Below are positions 1-8,274 of a stretch of DNA of 64,000 nt, piece by piece. A model generated the notes under the pieces. It made no database searches and was not told the origin of the DNA. It was given only the letters and a program-made list of their open reading frames with translations. The position numbers and the translations under genes were made by a program. The stretch spans positions 237,308-301,307 of the forward strand of contig NZ_JAXHMV010000016.1 in NCBI RefSeq assembly GCF_034521165.1. The letters are read 5' to 3'. Source of the DNA: Thiohalophilus sp. GTDB taxonomy: Bacteria > Pseudomonadota > Gammaproteobacteria > UBA6429 > Thiohalophilaceae. Each line of letters opens with the position of its first letter. The stretch's first letter is position 1.

Positions 1-2
1 TG

Positions 3-404
3 GCGCAACTGTTCCCGGAGAATTATCACTGGCTGAACAACGCGCTAAATTCGCATTATGGCGAGCCGGTGATTGCCCTGGAAGAAGAGCTACTGGGTAT
101 TACCCATGCACATCTGGGTGTTCGCCTGATGGAGGAATGGCAAATGCCCGGTGAGCTGCAGGCCGTTGCCGGCCATCACCATAATCTGAATTACCAGGGA
201 GAGTTTGCCGATTATGTCTGGCTGACCCAAATTACCGATCAGCTGCTCAAACGGCACGAGCTTTCCGATGCCGATAGTGATGAGCTGGCAACCATGCTTT
301 ACCAGCAACTGGGACTATCGGAGAGCGATTTGAACAATGCACTGGATGATATTTTACAATCGGCCGATGTACTCGATACCATGGTCCGCAGCCTGATAAG
401 CTGA
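3..404 (+). CDS. HDOD-domain protein, C-terminal part (5' end outside window)
   Basis: The reading frame is open to the left edge, so the protein begins before the window. The visible 133 residues look like the C-terminal helical part of an HDOD signalling protein: an acidic helix, then LGVRLMEEWQMP and a GHHH motif near the middle, typical of the end of HDOD domains, which resemble degenerate HD phosphohydrolases. HDOD proteins act in cytoplasmic regulation, often with c-di-GMP or two-component circuits. That fits the many PilZ and GGDEF proteins downstream, but no partner can be named. N-terminal domains are not visible. Confidence 0.75.
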   Translation, partial: AQLFPENYHWLNNALNSHYGEPVIALEEELLGITHAHLGVRLMEEWQMPGELQAVAGHHHNLNYQGEFADYVWLTQITDQLLKRHELSDADSDELATMLYQQLGLSESDLNNALDDILQSADVLDTMVRSLIS

Positions 405-477
405 GCTCCGGCACGGGCTCGCGGCAACCGATCCCACGGTAACCAGTCCCGTGCTAACCAATCCCGTGGTAACCAAT

Positions 478-1062
478 TCAGAAACGTAATCCGCCCAGTC
501 GTCGACTCGTCTGATAGCGCTGCCAGACGACCCCACCGGCAAAGGCGGCAATTCCGATCAGTACCAACCCGATCACCCAGAAAATCACAGTACTGCCGCT
601 TTTCTTTGTTTGCGCCGCGCTGCGGGCCACGCGCAATTGCAGCTTGGAGCGTTCCGCCTTGAGCTCATCGAGCTGGCTGTTGAGCGTTTGGTTGGCTTCC
701 TCCAGGGCATTGACCGCCTGGCGTAACTCTGTGAGCTCCTTCTCCATCGCGGCGCGCTGTTCCCTGACCTGTTCCAGCCGGATCATCGCCGGGGGTTCTT
801 CGGTGGTATAAATATCCCTGATCCAGCCCGTCAGCCCCTTGTCGGTACGAATACGGATGTAACCATCACGCCGTGCCAGCACCTCCAGATGCATACCGGT
901 GGTCACCACGCCCACGGGGGTTACGCGACTGTCCGGCTCCGGACGCACGCCAACCCGCAGCATGTCGCTGATATACACCTTGCCATCGTCATCCTGGGCA
1001 TGCACAGATCCGCCGAGCAGACCGCTCAGGGCAAACAGGAGAATGAGTACTCGGTAAGTCAT
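478..1062 (-). CDS. TIGR04211-type SH3 domain protein, membrane anchored
   Basis: The 194-residue protein starts MTYRVLILLFALSGLLGG, a signal peptide ending near VHAQ. A bacterial SH3-like domain follows (about residues 25-90, with VRPEPDS and GWIRD motifs), then a long coiled coil (about 95-150) and a C-terminal membrane helix (about 165-185) with a short basic tail. This order is that of the TIGR04211 family of periplasmic SH3 proteins. The ATG at 1062 was preferred because a longer frame would add non-conserved residues before the signal peptide. The role is unknown; cell-wall binding is inferred from the SH3 fold. Confidence 0.8.
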   Translation of the reverse strand: MTYRVLILLFALSGLLGGSVHAQDDDGKVYISDMLRVGVRPEPDSRVTPVGVVTTGMHLEVLARRDGYIRIRTDKGLTGWIRDIYTTEEPPAMIRLEQVREQRAAMEKELTELRQAVNALEEANQTLNSQLDELKAERSKLQLRVARSAAQTKKSGSTVIFWVIGLVLIGIAAFAGGVVWQRYQTSRRLGGLRF

Positions 1063-1123
1063 AACAGGGGCAGTGTAATGAATTTCATGGATTAATGCAG
1101 TATCGGCAGGACCGCGGGAAGAT

Positions 1124-1498
1124 TTAGTGCTCGTTCGTGGCCGGCTGCAGCAGCCGGATCTGACGACAGTCCACATAGATCTGCTGCGCCTCCACCCGCA
1201 GCGGCACAGCGGCCAGTGATTCTCCCTGGCAGGGGCCCCAAACACAATACCCGTCCTGCGGACGGAACAGCGCGCCGTGCAGTGCGCATTGTATTAACTC
1301 CCCGTTATAGTCAAAAAACTGGTCCGGCAACCAGTTGAGTGGCACTCCGGTATGCGGGCAGCTGTTGATGTAGCCACGCAGGCGGCCCTGAAATTTGATC
1401 ACAAACAGGTTCTGCTCCTCTCCCTGACATGTGAGGCTCACTTCCAGACTCCCCGGATCGTCGATCTCCTCAATATGACAAACTCTGAACTCTCTCAT
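1124..1498 (-). CDS. Rieske [2Fe-2S] domain protein
   Basis: The 124-residue soluble protein has the two Rieske cluster-binding motifs, CPHTG (about residue 46) and CALHG (about residue 71), each giving one Cys and one His ligand. There is no transmembrane segment or catalytic domain, so it resembles stand-alone Rieske ferredoxins that pass electrons in the cytoplasm. The ATG at 1498 is preferred over an upstream one at 1516 because an AGGGAG ribosome site lies 8 nt before it. The next gene (478-1062) follows in the same direction after about 60 nt. The redox partner is unknown. Confidence 0.85.
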   Translation of the reverse strand: MREFRVCHIEEIDDPGSLEVSLTCQGEEQNLFVIKFQGRLRGYINSCPHTGVPLNWLPDQFFDYNGELIQCALHGALFRPQDGYCVWGPCQGESLAAVPLRVEAQQIYVDCRQIRLLQPATNEH

Positions 1499-1615
1499 GC
1501 ACAACTCCCTGGCCACAGATGCATCTGATCCCCTGAAAATCAGGGAAAAGCGCTTGCGTCAGAAATACAAAATGGTCAAAAATAGGCTTATAACAGCTTT
1601 AAATCGCGTTAGAGT

Positions 1616-1630
1616 GTGCTATTTTAGCAC
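1616..1630. promoter_or_regulatory. Short palindrome upstream of the HU gene
   Basis: GTGCTA-TTT-TAGCAC is a perfect 6-bp dyad with a 3-bp spacer, about 40 bp before the HU start codon. It could be an operator or part of the promoter region. It matches no regulator site that I recognise. Confidence 0.3.
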
Positions 1631-1667
1631 CAGACAAACAATCCGTTCAGAACACTCAGGAGCAATC

Positions 1668-2054
1668 ATGGCAACGAAGAAAAAAGCCAAGAAAAAAGTC
1701 GCGAAGAAGAAAACCACTGCCAAAAAGGCCCCGGCAGTCAAAACCATCAAGGAACCAATGACCAAATCCGCGCTGTACGCCCTTATCGCCGAACGCACCG
1801 AGCTGCAGAAAAAACAGGTCGCCGCGGTATTCGATGAACTGGCTACCATCATCAACGGTCATGTCAAGCGCAACGGCGCCGGTGTCTTCACCCTGCCTGG
1901 CCTGCTGAAAATCAAGGTTGTGCGCAAGCCTGCTACCAAGGCCCGCAAAGGCATCAACCCGTTCACCGGCGAACCCACCGTATTCAAGGCCAAGCCGGCC
2001 CGCAACGTGGTCAAGGCCCAGCCGCTCAAGGCTCTCAAGGATATGGCGGCCTGA
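1668..2054 (+). CDS. HU-family DNA-binding protein with lysine-rich N-terminal tail
   Basis: The 128-residue protein starts at an ATG with AGGAG 5 nt upstream. Residues 2-30 are Lys/Ala/Thr-rich (KKKAKKKVAKKK), resembling a histone H1-like tail. Residues 31-125 form an HU/IHF fold with the usual AVFDELATII helix, the GVFTLPGLLKIKV strands and a DNA-binding arm (KARKGINPFTGEP). HU proteins bend and compact DNA. The tail is an addition compared with the roughly 90-residue E. coli HU and probably increases non-specific binding. The gene appears monocistronic and ends at a strong terminator. Confidence 0.85.
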   Translation: MATKKKAKKKVAKKKTTAKKAPAVKTIKEPMTKSALYALIAERTELQKKQVAAVFDELATIINGHVKRNGAGVFTLPGLLKIKVVRKPATKARKGINPFTGEPTVFKAKPARNVVKAQPLKALKDMAA

Positions 2055-2080
2055 AACCGTAAGATTCGAAAGGGACTCAC

Positions 2081-2109
2081 GGCCGGGCGTTTGCCCGGCC
2101 GTTTTCGTT
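2081..2109 (+). terminator. Rho-independent terminator of the HU gene
   Basis: A perfect 8-bp stem GGCCGGGC/GCCCGGCC with a 4-nt loop is followed by a T-rich run, 27 nt after the HU stop codon. Confidence 0.85.
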
Positions 2110-2237
2110 ATATCCCCGAAAATACAAACCCTCGAACGCTTCAATTCCCGCATTCTCCATCCCGGATATCCCCGCCATCGGTTTGCAAAGTCGCGTCAGA
2201 TTGACTATCTACTGAGCATGGCCCGAAATAATCGACG

Positions 2238-2843
2238 GTGAAACCCATGCCCACAGACTATACATCTTTACCCCTGCGCAAATTGTCCAACCATATCGGC
2301 TATCATCGGCCACACCAGATGCTCCCCGATCACCTGACGCTGGATATGCCTGCCATTTATGCCATGACCGATCTGCAACGGGTCGCGGCTATCACGGTGG
2401 AGCCAGGTACGCGACTGGATGCCGCCAACCAGAAAATGATTGCCAATCAGGTTCGCTTGCTGTTGGTGTGCCGGGCGGATAACTCGGTGGCCGGGATCCT
2501 CACTGCCACCGATATACTGGGCGAAAAGCCGGTACAGTACATGCATGAAGTGGATTGCACCTATGCCGATATCATGGTGCGGGATATCATGACACCGCAT
2601 GATGAGCTGGATGTGCTCGCCCTGAGCGACATTCAGATGGCCTGTGTCGGGGATGTTGTCGCAACCCTGCAGCAGGTAGCCCGCCAGCACGCCCTGGTCA
2701 TCGATAACGATCGCTACGGCTTACAACGCGTACGCGGTATTTTTTCCGCCTCGCATATCAGCCGGCAACTGGGTATGCCCATTCCCGAAAGCGGCCGGGC
2801 TCACAGCTTTGCCGAGCTGGAACAGGCCCTGACAGCCGGCTAA
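2238..2843 (+). CDS. CBS-domain protein
   Basis: The protein has about 200 residues and a tandem CBS pair. CBS1 spans about residues 45-95 (AAITVEPGTRLDAANQKM, LLLVCRADNSVAGILTATDIL). CBS2 spans about 110-180 (VRDIMTP, VVATLQQVARQHALVIDND, VRGIFSASHISRQLG). CBS pairs bind adenine nucleotides and sense energy state. There is no catalytic or transport domain, so this is a stand-alone sensor. The frame opens with GTG at 2238, and an in-frame ATG at 2247 is an equally possible start. The genes on both sides are on separate transcripts. Confidence 0.8.
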   Translation: MKPMPTDYTSLPLRKLSNHIGYHRPHQMLPDHLTLDMPAIYAMTDLQRVAAITVEPGTRLDAANQKMIANQVRLLLVCRADNSVAGILTATDILGEKPVQYMHEVDCTYADIMVRDIMTPHDELDVLALSDIQMACVGDVVATLQQVARQHALVIDNDRYGLQRVRGIFSASHISRQLGMPIPESGRAHSFAELEQALTAG

Positions 2844-2934
2844 CCCGCCATTCCCGCTAACGGCTTCATGTTCGCGAAATCAGTTCGCTAATGCATAAAT
2901 TCACGGCGCACTTGTTGAAACAAACGCCAGGCAA

Positions 2935-2968
2935 TAAAAAACCCGCCCCGGGACGCCCGGGACGGGTT
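2935..2968 (-). terminator. Rho-independent terminator of the YfaZ-like gene
   Basis: Read on the minus strand, an ACCCG(T)-CCCGGG stem with a short loop is followed by six T, 25 nt after the stop codon of the gene at 2993-3580. Confidence 0.85.
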
Positions 2969-2992
2969 CTGTATTCAAGCGGAGGCTCGACT

Positions 2993-3580
2993 CTAGAAGC
3001 GGATGTCCACCCCGAAAAATGAACCGTCCTCAATCTCGAGGCTGCTGGTCACCCCTCCGGGAGTTTCGATATCCACCTCGATATTCTGAATGCCGGCAAC
3101 GACGCTTGCCTGCGGCGTAATCTGGAAAGAGGCGAACAGACCCCATTCACGCAGCTTCTCGGCATCCTGAAAAGAGACCACGCCCGGTGCATAGTAGAAG
3201 AAGGCACCCAGGCCGAAACCGCCCCAGCTTTCGGGTAACATCAGCATGTCGCCGCCGATACCGATAGCGGAGACATCGTTATTGCTTGCCTCGCCATAGT
3301 AGGCCCGGCCCCCGATCGACACGATCATCGGAAAATCCAGGCTTTCACCCCGCACCTGCAGACCAGCGTGAGTCAGAAAATCATCCTCACGTACCGCTTC
3401 ATCGTGATCGGTAAACAGTAGACCGAACTCGGTTTCCAGACGACCGAATTGCTGCCCGAAGGCCTCGGTGGCATAGGAAAAACGTGCGGCCTCACTGCCC
3501 AGATACGCCTTGATGGCCTCGGCGCTGGCCGTACTGCTGGCAAGTGCCAGGACGATGATCGGAATGATTCTGCTTGGCAT
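2993..3580 (-). CDS. YfaZ-family outer-membrane protein
   Basis: The 195-residue precursor has a signal peptide (MPSRIIPIIVLALASSTASA) and a body of alternating amphipathic strands ending in an aromatic residue (FFGVDIRF), the usual C-terminal signal of outer-membrane beta-barrels. The length and the glycine-rich mid region (IGIGGDMLMLPESWGGFGLGAFFYYAPG) match the YfaZ precursor family. The function of the family is unknown. The ATG at 3580 is chosen because AGGGGAG lies 6 nt upstream and the signal peptide starts there; a longer frame has no support. Confidence 0.8.
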   Translation of the reverse strand: MPSRIIPIIVLALASSTASAEAIKAYLGSEAARFSYATEAFGQQFGRLETEFGLLFTDHDEAVREDDFLTHAGLQVRGESLDFPMIVSIGGRAYYGEASNNDVSAIGIGGDMLMLPESWGGFGLGAFFYYAPGVVSFQDAEKLREWGLFASFQITPQASVVAGIQNIEVDIETPGGVTSSLEIEDGSFFGVDIRF

Positions 3581-3732
3581 AGTGCTCCCCTGAACTGGCT
3601 TGTTGCTGTCTGGCTTGAATCGGAATAACCGGGATATTAACGGGATTCCCCGCGAAATAATAGCATTTTTGCCCTGCCCACACAGCGTCAAAACTGCAGC
3701 AAAATCGTCCAACCAGCTCACCGCAAAGATGA

Positions 3733-4641
3733 TCAGTCGGATTGATCGATCAGATTCTGGATACGCGCCAGCGCCTCATCCATCGCTTCACGCGAGTCGA
3801 CCAGTTGTCCCTGTTCGGCCGTCTCAACATGGCGATTAAACGCGATCATATCCAGCCGGTCACGGATCGCCGGATTCTCCTGGATAAATTGCAAAAACGG
3901 CTGACAATCGACCCGGATAGCATCCACCCGGGTAACGGCCGTCACCGTCGCCGCGCGTGGCGCACCGGTCAGTACCGACCATTCCCCCAGATAGTCGCCG
4001 GCGCGCAACAGGGCAAGATTCATCGCCTCATCGCCAACCTGATGGGTGACCCGCGCCGTGCCGTAGATAATGATATACAGCGCATCGCCGGCCTCGCCTT
4101 CACCAACGATGGTTTCGCCGGGGGGAATGCCCACCAGGGAAGAGTGCTCGATCAGGGCACCGAGGCGATCGGCCGGCACATAACGGAACAGGGTCACGCG
4201 CCGCAGGGCGGTCTCGGTAATCCGCTGCTTGTAGCGCTTGATAACCGCGTGATACAGCTCCGGGCGCCCGCTGATCACTTTTTCCAGGACATCGCCGGGA
4301 ATCTCCAGCAGGACGGCCGGACGGCTGACACGAACCGCCGAAATCCGTGGCAGACGAAACAGCGCGGAGATTTCACCAAACAGTTCACCGCGCCCCAGAC
4401 GGGCCAGAACCGTCCCTTCCTGTTCCACCGCATCGAGCACCTCGACTTCGCCGATCACCAGGATATAGACCCGGGTATCCACCTGATCCGGACGACACAG
4501 CAGCTCACCCGGGGCGGCACTGCGCACCACGCCAAAATCGAGCAGCAACTCCTTTTCCACCTGGGTCAACAACTCCCCGAACGCCTCCTGACGTTCGATC
4601 GCCTGCTCGACGGTCTCACGCAACTGTCCGTTACCCTGCAT
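3733..4641 (-). CDS. Protein with two cyclic-nucleotide-binding domains
   Basis: The 302-residue protein has two CRP-like nucleotide-binding domains. The first covers about residues 30-140 (PGELLCRPDQVDTRVYILVIGEVEV, GELFGEISAL). The second covers about 155-275 (IPPGETIVGEGEAGDALYII, AGDYLGEWSVLTGAPRAATVTA). GELFGEISALFRLPRIS and GDYLGEWSVLTGAPRAAT are the phosphate-binding cassettes, each with the Glu and Arg expected for cNMP contact. No helix-turn-helix is seen, so it is a sensor rather than a transcription factor. The start at 4641 has AGGAGG 4 nt upstream. Confidence 0.85.
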   Translation of the reverse strand: MQGNGQLRETVEQAIERQEAFGELLTQVEKELLLDFGVVRSAAPGELLCRPDQVDTRVYILVIGEVEVLDAVEQEGTVLARLGRGELFGEISALFRLPRISAVRVSRPAVLLEIPGDVLEKVISGRPELYHAVIKRYKQRITETALRRVTLFRYVPADRLGALIEHSSLVGIPPGETIVGEGEAGDALYIIIYGTARVTHQVGDEAMNLALLRAGDYLGEWSVLTGAPRAATVTAVTRVDAIRVDCQPFLQFIQENPAIRDRLDMIAFNRHVETAEQGQLVDSREAMDEALARIQNLIDQSD

Positions 4642-4849
4642 TTCCCCTCCTGAGGCACGCCAGCGGCCAGCGCGGCATACGGATGATGACAACATTAGCA
4701 AAGCTTAATAATCGGCCCGGAACCGGCCGGAGAACAGGAAGCCTTTCACAGTTTCCATTTTAAGATGCCAGCTGGCAAAATACCCCGATGCAAAATCATG
4801 TCAATGCGGCCCACTCCGCCATCGCTCGCTAGCCGGACGCTTCCCTCGC

Positions 4850-6289
4850 ATGTTTATTCCACTGGACAGGAAACCGGAATGGCGCAACCCCCCGCTGGTC
4901 ACCCTGCTGCTGATCCTGGTCAACATCCTCTGTTTTACGCTCTGGCAGGGCGACGATGAGCGTCTCGAAGAACGGGCCTACGACTACTATTTGAACTCGG
5001 AATTGCCTGCCGTCGAATTGCCGTTATATCGCGACTATCTGGAGCAGCAGGGCTTCGACGCTCAGCGCGATCGCCAGGCAGAGGACGAGGTACTGTTATC
5101 CGCTCTGCTGACCGATAGCAAATTTCAGCAGCAGTTGAAAGACAACAAGTTGATCACACCGCAACACCCGCAATATGAAACCTGGCAGGAACAACACCGG
5201 GTTTTCCAGAATCATCTTGAACAAATCGTCACCTATCGCTTCAGTTTCAAGACCGCCGAGCCGTCCCTGACGACCCTGTTTACCCATATCTTCCTGCATG
5301 CCGACTGGGGCCATCTGATTGGCAACATGATCTTTCTGTTTTTGATCGGGTTCAGCGTGGAGATGACGCTGGGACGAAATATTTATCTGTTTGCCTATCT
5401 GGTCGCCGGATTGTGCTCCGGGCTGTTTTACTGGATGCTGGAACCCGACAGCCTGATGTGGGGCGTCGGGGCCTCGGGCGCCATCTCCGGATTGATGGGG
5501 ATGTATACCGTGCTGTTCGGCCGGCGCCGGATCCGTTTTTTCTACACGCTGCTGTTTTATTTCGACTTTGTGCGGGCCCCCGCCATTATCCTGTTGCCGA
5601 TCTGGCTGGGCTATGAAGTGATCACCCAGATCTACTCACCGAGCAACATCAACAACCTGGCACATATCGGCGGACTGTTGAGCGGCGCACTGATCGGTTA
5701 TATCGCCCTGCGCCTGGGCAAGGCCGACCTGGACTATCTCGATCGGGAAGAAAAACAACGGGCCTATGTGGCGCGCTACCAGGAAGGACTCGATTATGTC
5801 GCCCGCATGGAACTGGACAAGGCGCGCCGGATCTTTACCCAGCTGTATCAGGACTACCCCGAGCAGATAGAAGTTGTCGAACAGCTGTTCAATATCGCCC
5901 GGCTTACGCAGGACGAGAGCATTCACGATTACGCGGTCAGACTGCTGGGCACGGAGCACGCCAGGCACATGCCGATACGCCAGTTGCGGGAGACTTTTAT
6001 CGCCTATGTCGAGCAGGTCCAGCCCAACGTACGACTCGGTCCCGATCAACTGATGACACTGGCACTGCGCTTTGCCGCCGGCGGCTTTCTGGAAGATGCC
6101 GAGAAGATCGTCCTGTATCTGACCACCCGCAAAAGTGACTTTGCCCGCAACCCCGAAGGGCTGATGGCACTGGCCAGTCACTATCAGCGGAACAATAATC
6201 GCAACAAGGCCGAGAAGTATCTCAACATGCTGATCGAATGTTACCCCGACAGCCGGGAAGCCAGTCACGCCCGTCAGGCGCTGGGCTGA
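4850..6289 (+). CDS. Rhomboid-family intramembrane serine protease with C-terminal TPR region
   Basis: The 479-residue membrane protein has a first TM segment at about 16-35, a soluble insert (about 38-135), then a rhomboid core. The core holds GHLIGN with the HxxxN motif of TM2, the catalytic serine in GASGAISG, and the catalytic histidine in HIGGLLSG of the last helix. Residues after about 300 form helical TPR-like repeats (YQEGLDYVARMELDKARRIF). The substrate is unknown. The 3' end overlaps the convergent gene at 6274-7713 by 16 bp, and that protein also ends in TPRs. No strong ribosome site precedes the ATG. Confidence 0.85.
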   Translation: MFIPLDRKPEWRNPPLVTLLLILVNILCFTLWQGDDERLEERAYDYYLNSELPAVELPLYRDYLEQQGFDAQRDRQAEDEVLLSALLTDSKFQQQLKDNKLITPQHPQYETWQEQHRVFQNHLEQIVTYRFSFKTAEPSLTTLFTHIFLHADWGHLIGNMIFLFLIGFSVEMTLGRNIYLFAYLVAGLCSGLFYWMLEPDSLMWGVGASGAISGLMGMYTVLFGRRRIRFFYTLLFYFDFVRAPAIILLPIWLGYEVITQIYSPSNINNLAHIGGLLSGALIGYIALRLGKADLDYLDREEKQRAYVARYQEGLDYVARMELDKARRIFTQLYQDYPEQIEVVEQLFNIARLTQDESIHDYAVRLLGTEHARHMPIRQLRETFIAYVEQVQPNVRLGPDQLMTLALRFAAGGFLEDAEKIVLYLTTRKSDFARNPEGLMALASHYQRNNNRNKAEKYLNMLIECYPDSREASHARQALG

Positions 6290-7713
6290 CTGGCCCCGGC
6301 CATGCGTTCGATCACCTGACGGTATTCTTCCACATCCTGTTGCAGGGGATGGCCGGGAAATTTTTTCTTCAGAAAATCGAGCACCTGCAGCGCCTTATGC
6401 TCCTCGCCGAAATACTCGAACATAATCCGGGCGACCAGCAGATAGGCCCCCGGGATCCCTTCATAGGCCGGGAATTCCTTATGCAGGTTATTCAGCAGGC
6501 TCAAAGCCGCACGGGACTGGCCATTGCTTTTAAGCAGTTCGGCCAGTTCATGGCGTTCCCGCGCGCCGCCGGGTTTGATCTTCGGTGCAATATGCGAGGC
6601 CTCAAGATAGACCCGCATCGCCTCGGACGGTTTGTTGCTGTGTAACAGGCGGGCGACATAATCGGCACTGTGCCGCAACAGTCCGTCACGGTTTTTGGTG
6701 GCGATATAAAAGCGGTGCAGTTTTTCCCGGGCGTCAAATTCACCGGGGTTTTCTTCAATCGCCTGGATCAACCGTTGTTCGGCCTCGTCGGTTTTGCCTT
6801 CCTGCAGCAGAATATCGATATGGCGAAACCTGGGATCGCCGGGGGCTGTTTTTGAGGAAAGTGTTTCGGTTTCCAGGTATTCCTCTGTAACGCTATGCCC
6901 CAGTTGTTCGTGATATTGATAAATCACATACCCCATCATGTTGTACATGATCAGAATAAAATACATACTGATAAAATTACTGCTGGCAAACCAGAGACTC
7001 TGCGGCAGAACATTTAACAACAGGTCACTGGCAATCGCCCCGCCACTGAGCAGCAACACCAGAAAAAAACACATAATGAAATAGGACGGACCGATACGCT
7101 TGATGGTGACCAGCAACATCAACGGATTGACGGCCTTGAAAAAACTGTGCTCGACGGCCAGCACCATGATGGCGGCGGGAAAGATCACCACGGAAAACAG
7201 TGCCATCAGGACAAAGGGCCCGCCACCGAAATTCACCAGCACCTGGTAATTGAGCACGCCGAGCACAATAATCAACAGTAACTGCTTGAACGGCAACTCC
7301 AGCTCATCGGTGATCACACTGCCGGTGATGGGCCGGGGCTTGAGATAACCCTGGGCCGTATCCTCCAGAATGACAAACGCGTATTTGTAAAACACCACGC
7401 TGATCGCCAGCATGAACAACAGTCCCATCAAGGAACCCGACGCCAGCAGCGTGCTCAACACCGTCAGGGCCAGCATAAACAACAACGGAACCGGGTGCGC
7501 CGGGAACAGGAAAAAACGGGGAATCCGCTGCCAGAACGGCCGGATCAGATTGCCGGCCCCTAAAGAAGTGGTGGCTTGCCCGCACAGGGGACAGGCCGGG
7601 GCTTCACTCGCTTTATCGGGGCTGGCGCAACTCGTACAAAAATCGACCCGACACGGCTGACACTGCCAGCGCGCCGGTGTGGACGGATGATATTTGCAAA
7701 AAACCTTTTCCAT
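6274..7713 (-). CDS. B-box-type zinc-binding membrane protein with TPR C-terminus
   Basis: The 479-residue protein opens with a cysteine/histidine zinc module (CKYHPSTPARWQCQPCRVDFC, then CPLCG). Several membrane helices follow between about residues 75 and 290, then a soluble TPR region (about 310-475; DAREKLHRFYIATKNRDGLL). It lacks a catalytic motif that I recognise. The ATG at 7713 is used; an in-frame TTG at 7719 is possible. It overlaps the convergent rhomboid gene by 16 bp. An intrinsic terminator lies 125-160 nt upstream of its start on the same strand. Confidence 0.7.
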   Translation of the reverse strand: MEKVFCKYHPSTPARWQCQPCRVDFCTSCASPDKASEAPACPLCGQATTSLGAGNLIRPFWQRIPRFFLFPAHPVPLLFMLALTVLSTLLASGSLMGLLFMLAISVVFYKYAFVILEDTAQGYLKPRPITGSVITDELELPFKQLLLIIVLGVLNYQVLVNFGGGPFVLMALFSVVIFPAAIMVLAVEHSFFKAVNPLMLLVTIKRIGPSYFIMCFFLVLLLSGGAIASDLLLNVLPQSLWFASSNFISMYFILIMYNMMGYVIYQYHEQLGHSVTEEYLETETLSSKTAPGDPRFRHIDILLQEGKTDEAEQRLIQAIEENPGEFDAREKLHRFYIATKNRDGLLRHSADYVARLLHSNKPSEAMRVYLEASHIAPKIKPGGARERHELAELLKSNGQSRAALSLLNNLHKEFPAYEGIPGAYLLVARIMFEYFGEEHKALQVLDFLKKKFPGHPLQQDVEEYRQVIERMAGASQPSA

Positions 7714-7836
7714 AAACAACAGCGTAACTCGACACGCGCCCCCGGTAATCCATCATTATCATTGTCGCCCGGGCCGCCGGGATATTCGACTCCGGCACGC
7801 TCACGGGCGGCATTTTTTTCTGTGCTTGCGGCAGAT

Positions 7837-7871
7837 AAAAAAACCTTCCCACTCAGTGCTCAACGGGAAGG
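7837..7871 (-). terminator. Intrinsic terminator or attenuator between two minus-strand units
   Basis: On the minus strand the stem CCTTCCC/GGGAAGG with a 14-nt loop is followed by seven T. It lies about 195 nt after the stop of the DUF3565 gene and 125 nt before the B-box gene. It may end the upstream operon or act as an attenuator of the downstream gene. Confidence 0.7.
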
Positions 7872-7879
7872 GCTCAAGC

Positions 7880-8064
7880 GAAGGATGGCTTGAAATGGGG
7901 GCTGTCACTCGTGACACGAGGCAGTCTGGAAACCGGTCATTTAAAGCTAGCCCCCGGCCGCCGGGCTTTCAAGCCCCCGTCCCGAATTTTATCCCTGCCG
8001 TTTAGTGACGTTCTTTCAAGCTATTCGAAAGCTTTGCCCGGCAAGTGATTGAATTACTTTTATA
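7880..8064 (-). other. Structured non-coding segment of unknown role
   Basis: No plausible gene is present. The segment holds several inverted repeats: GGGGGCT at about 7897 pairs with AGCCCCC at about 7949, GTCACTCGTGAC forms a small dyad at about 7909, and GCCGGGC/GCCCGGC-type arms flank a GAAAGCCC turn. Read on the minus strand it precedes the terminator at 7837-7871, so it has the shape of a leader RNA with an expression platform. It matches no riboswitch consensus that I could assign. Confidence 0.35.
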
Positions 8065-8274
8065 TCAGGATTTTCTTATATTCTTCTGACAATCCCGGCA
8101 GGGGATCACATACCCGATCATACTCTGCCGACCGGCCTCGCTCTGTACCCAGGGACGATTCTGCCAGGGCGGACGATGACGCACATGCCGGCGATGACCG
8201 CAGGAGAGTTCGGCAACCCAGTCGCCCTCTTCATCCTGCACAAAACCGGTAATACTGACCAGAGACTCAGTCAC
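8065..8274 (-). CDS. DUF3565-family small protein
   Basis: The 69-residue protein starts at a GTG that lies inside the last codons of yajQ, so the two genes overlap by 8 bp and are probably translationally coupled. The family signature is clear: WVAELSCGHRRHVRHRPPW, then RPWV, and a C-terminal CRDC. Two Cys and several His could bind a metal, which is inference. No function is known for DUF3565. The longer frame upstream is a shadow of yajQ. Confidence 0.8.
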   Translation of the reverse strand: MTESLVSITGFVQDEEGDWVAELSCGHRRHVRHRPPWQNRPWVQSEAGRQSMIGYVIPCRDCQKNIRKS

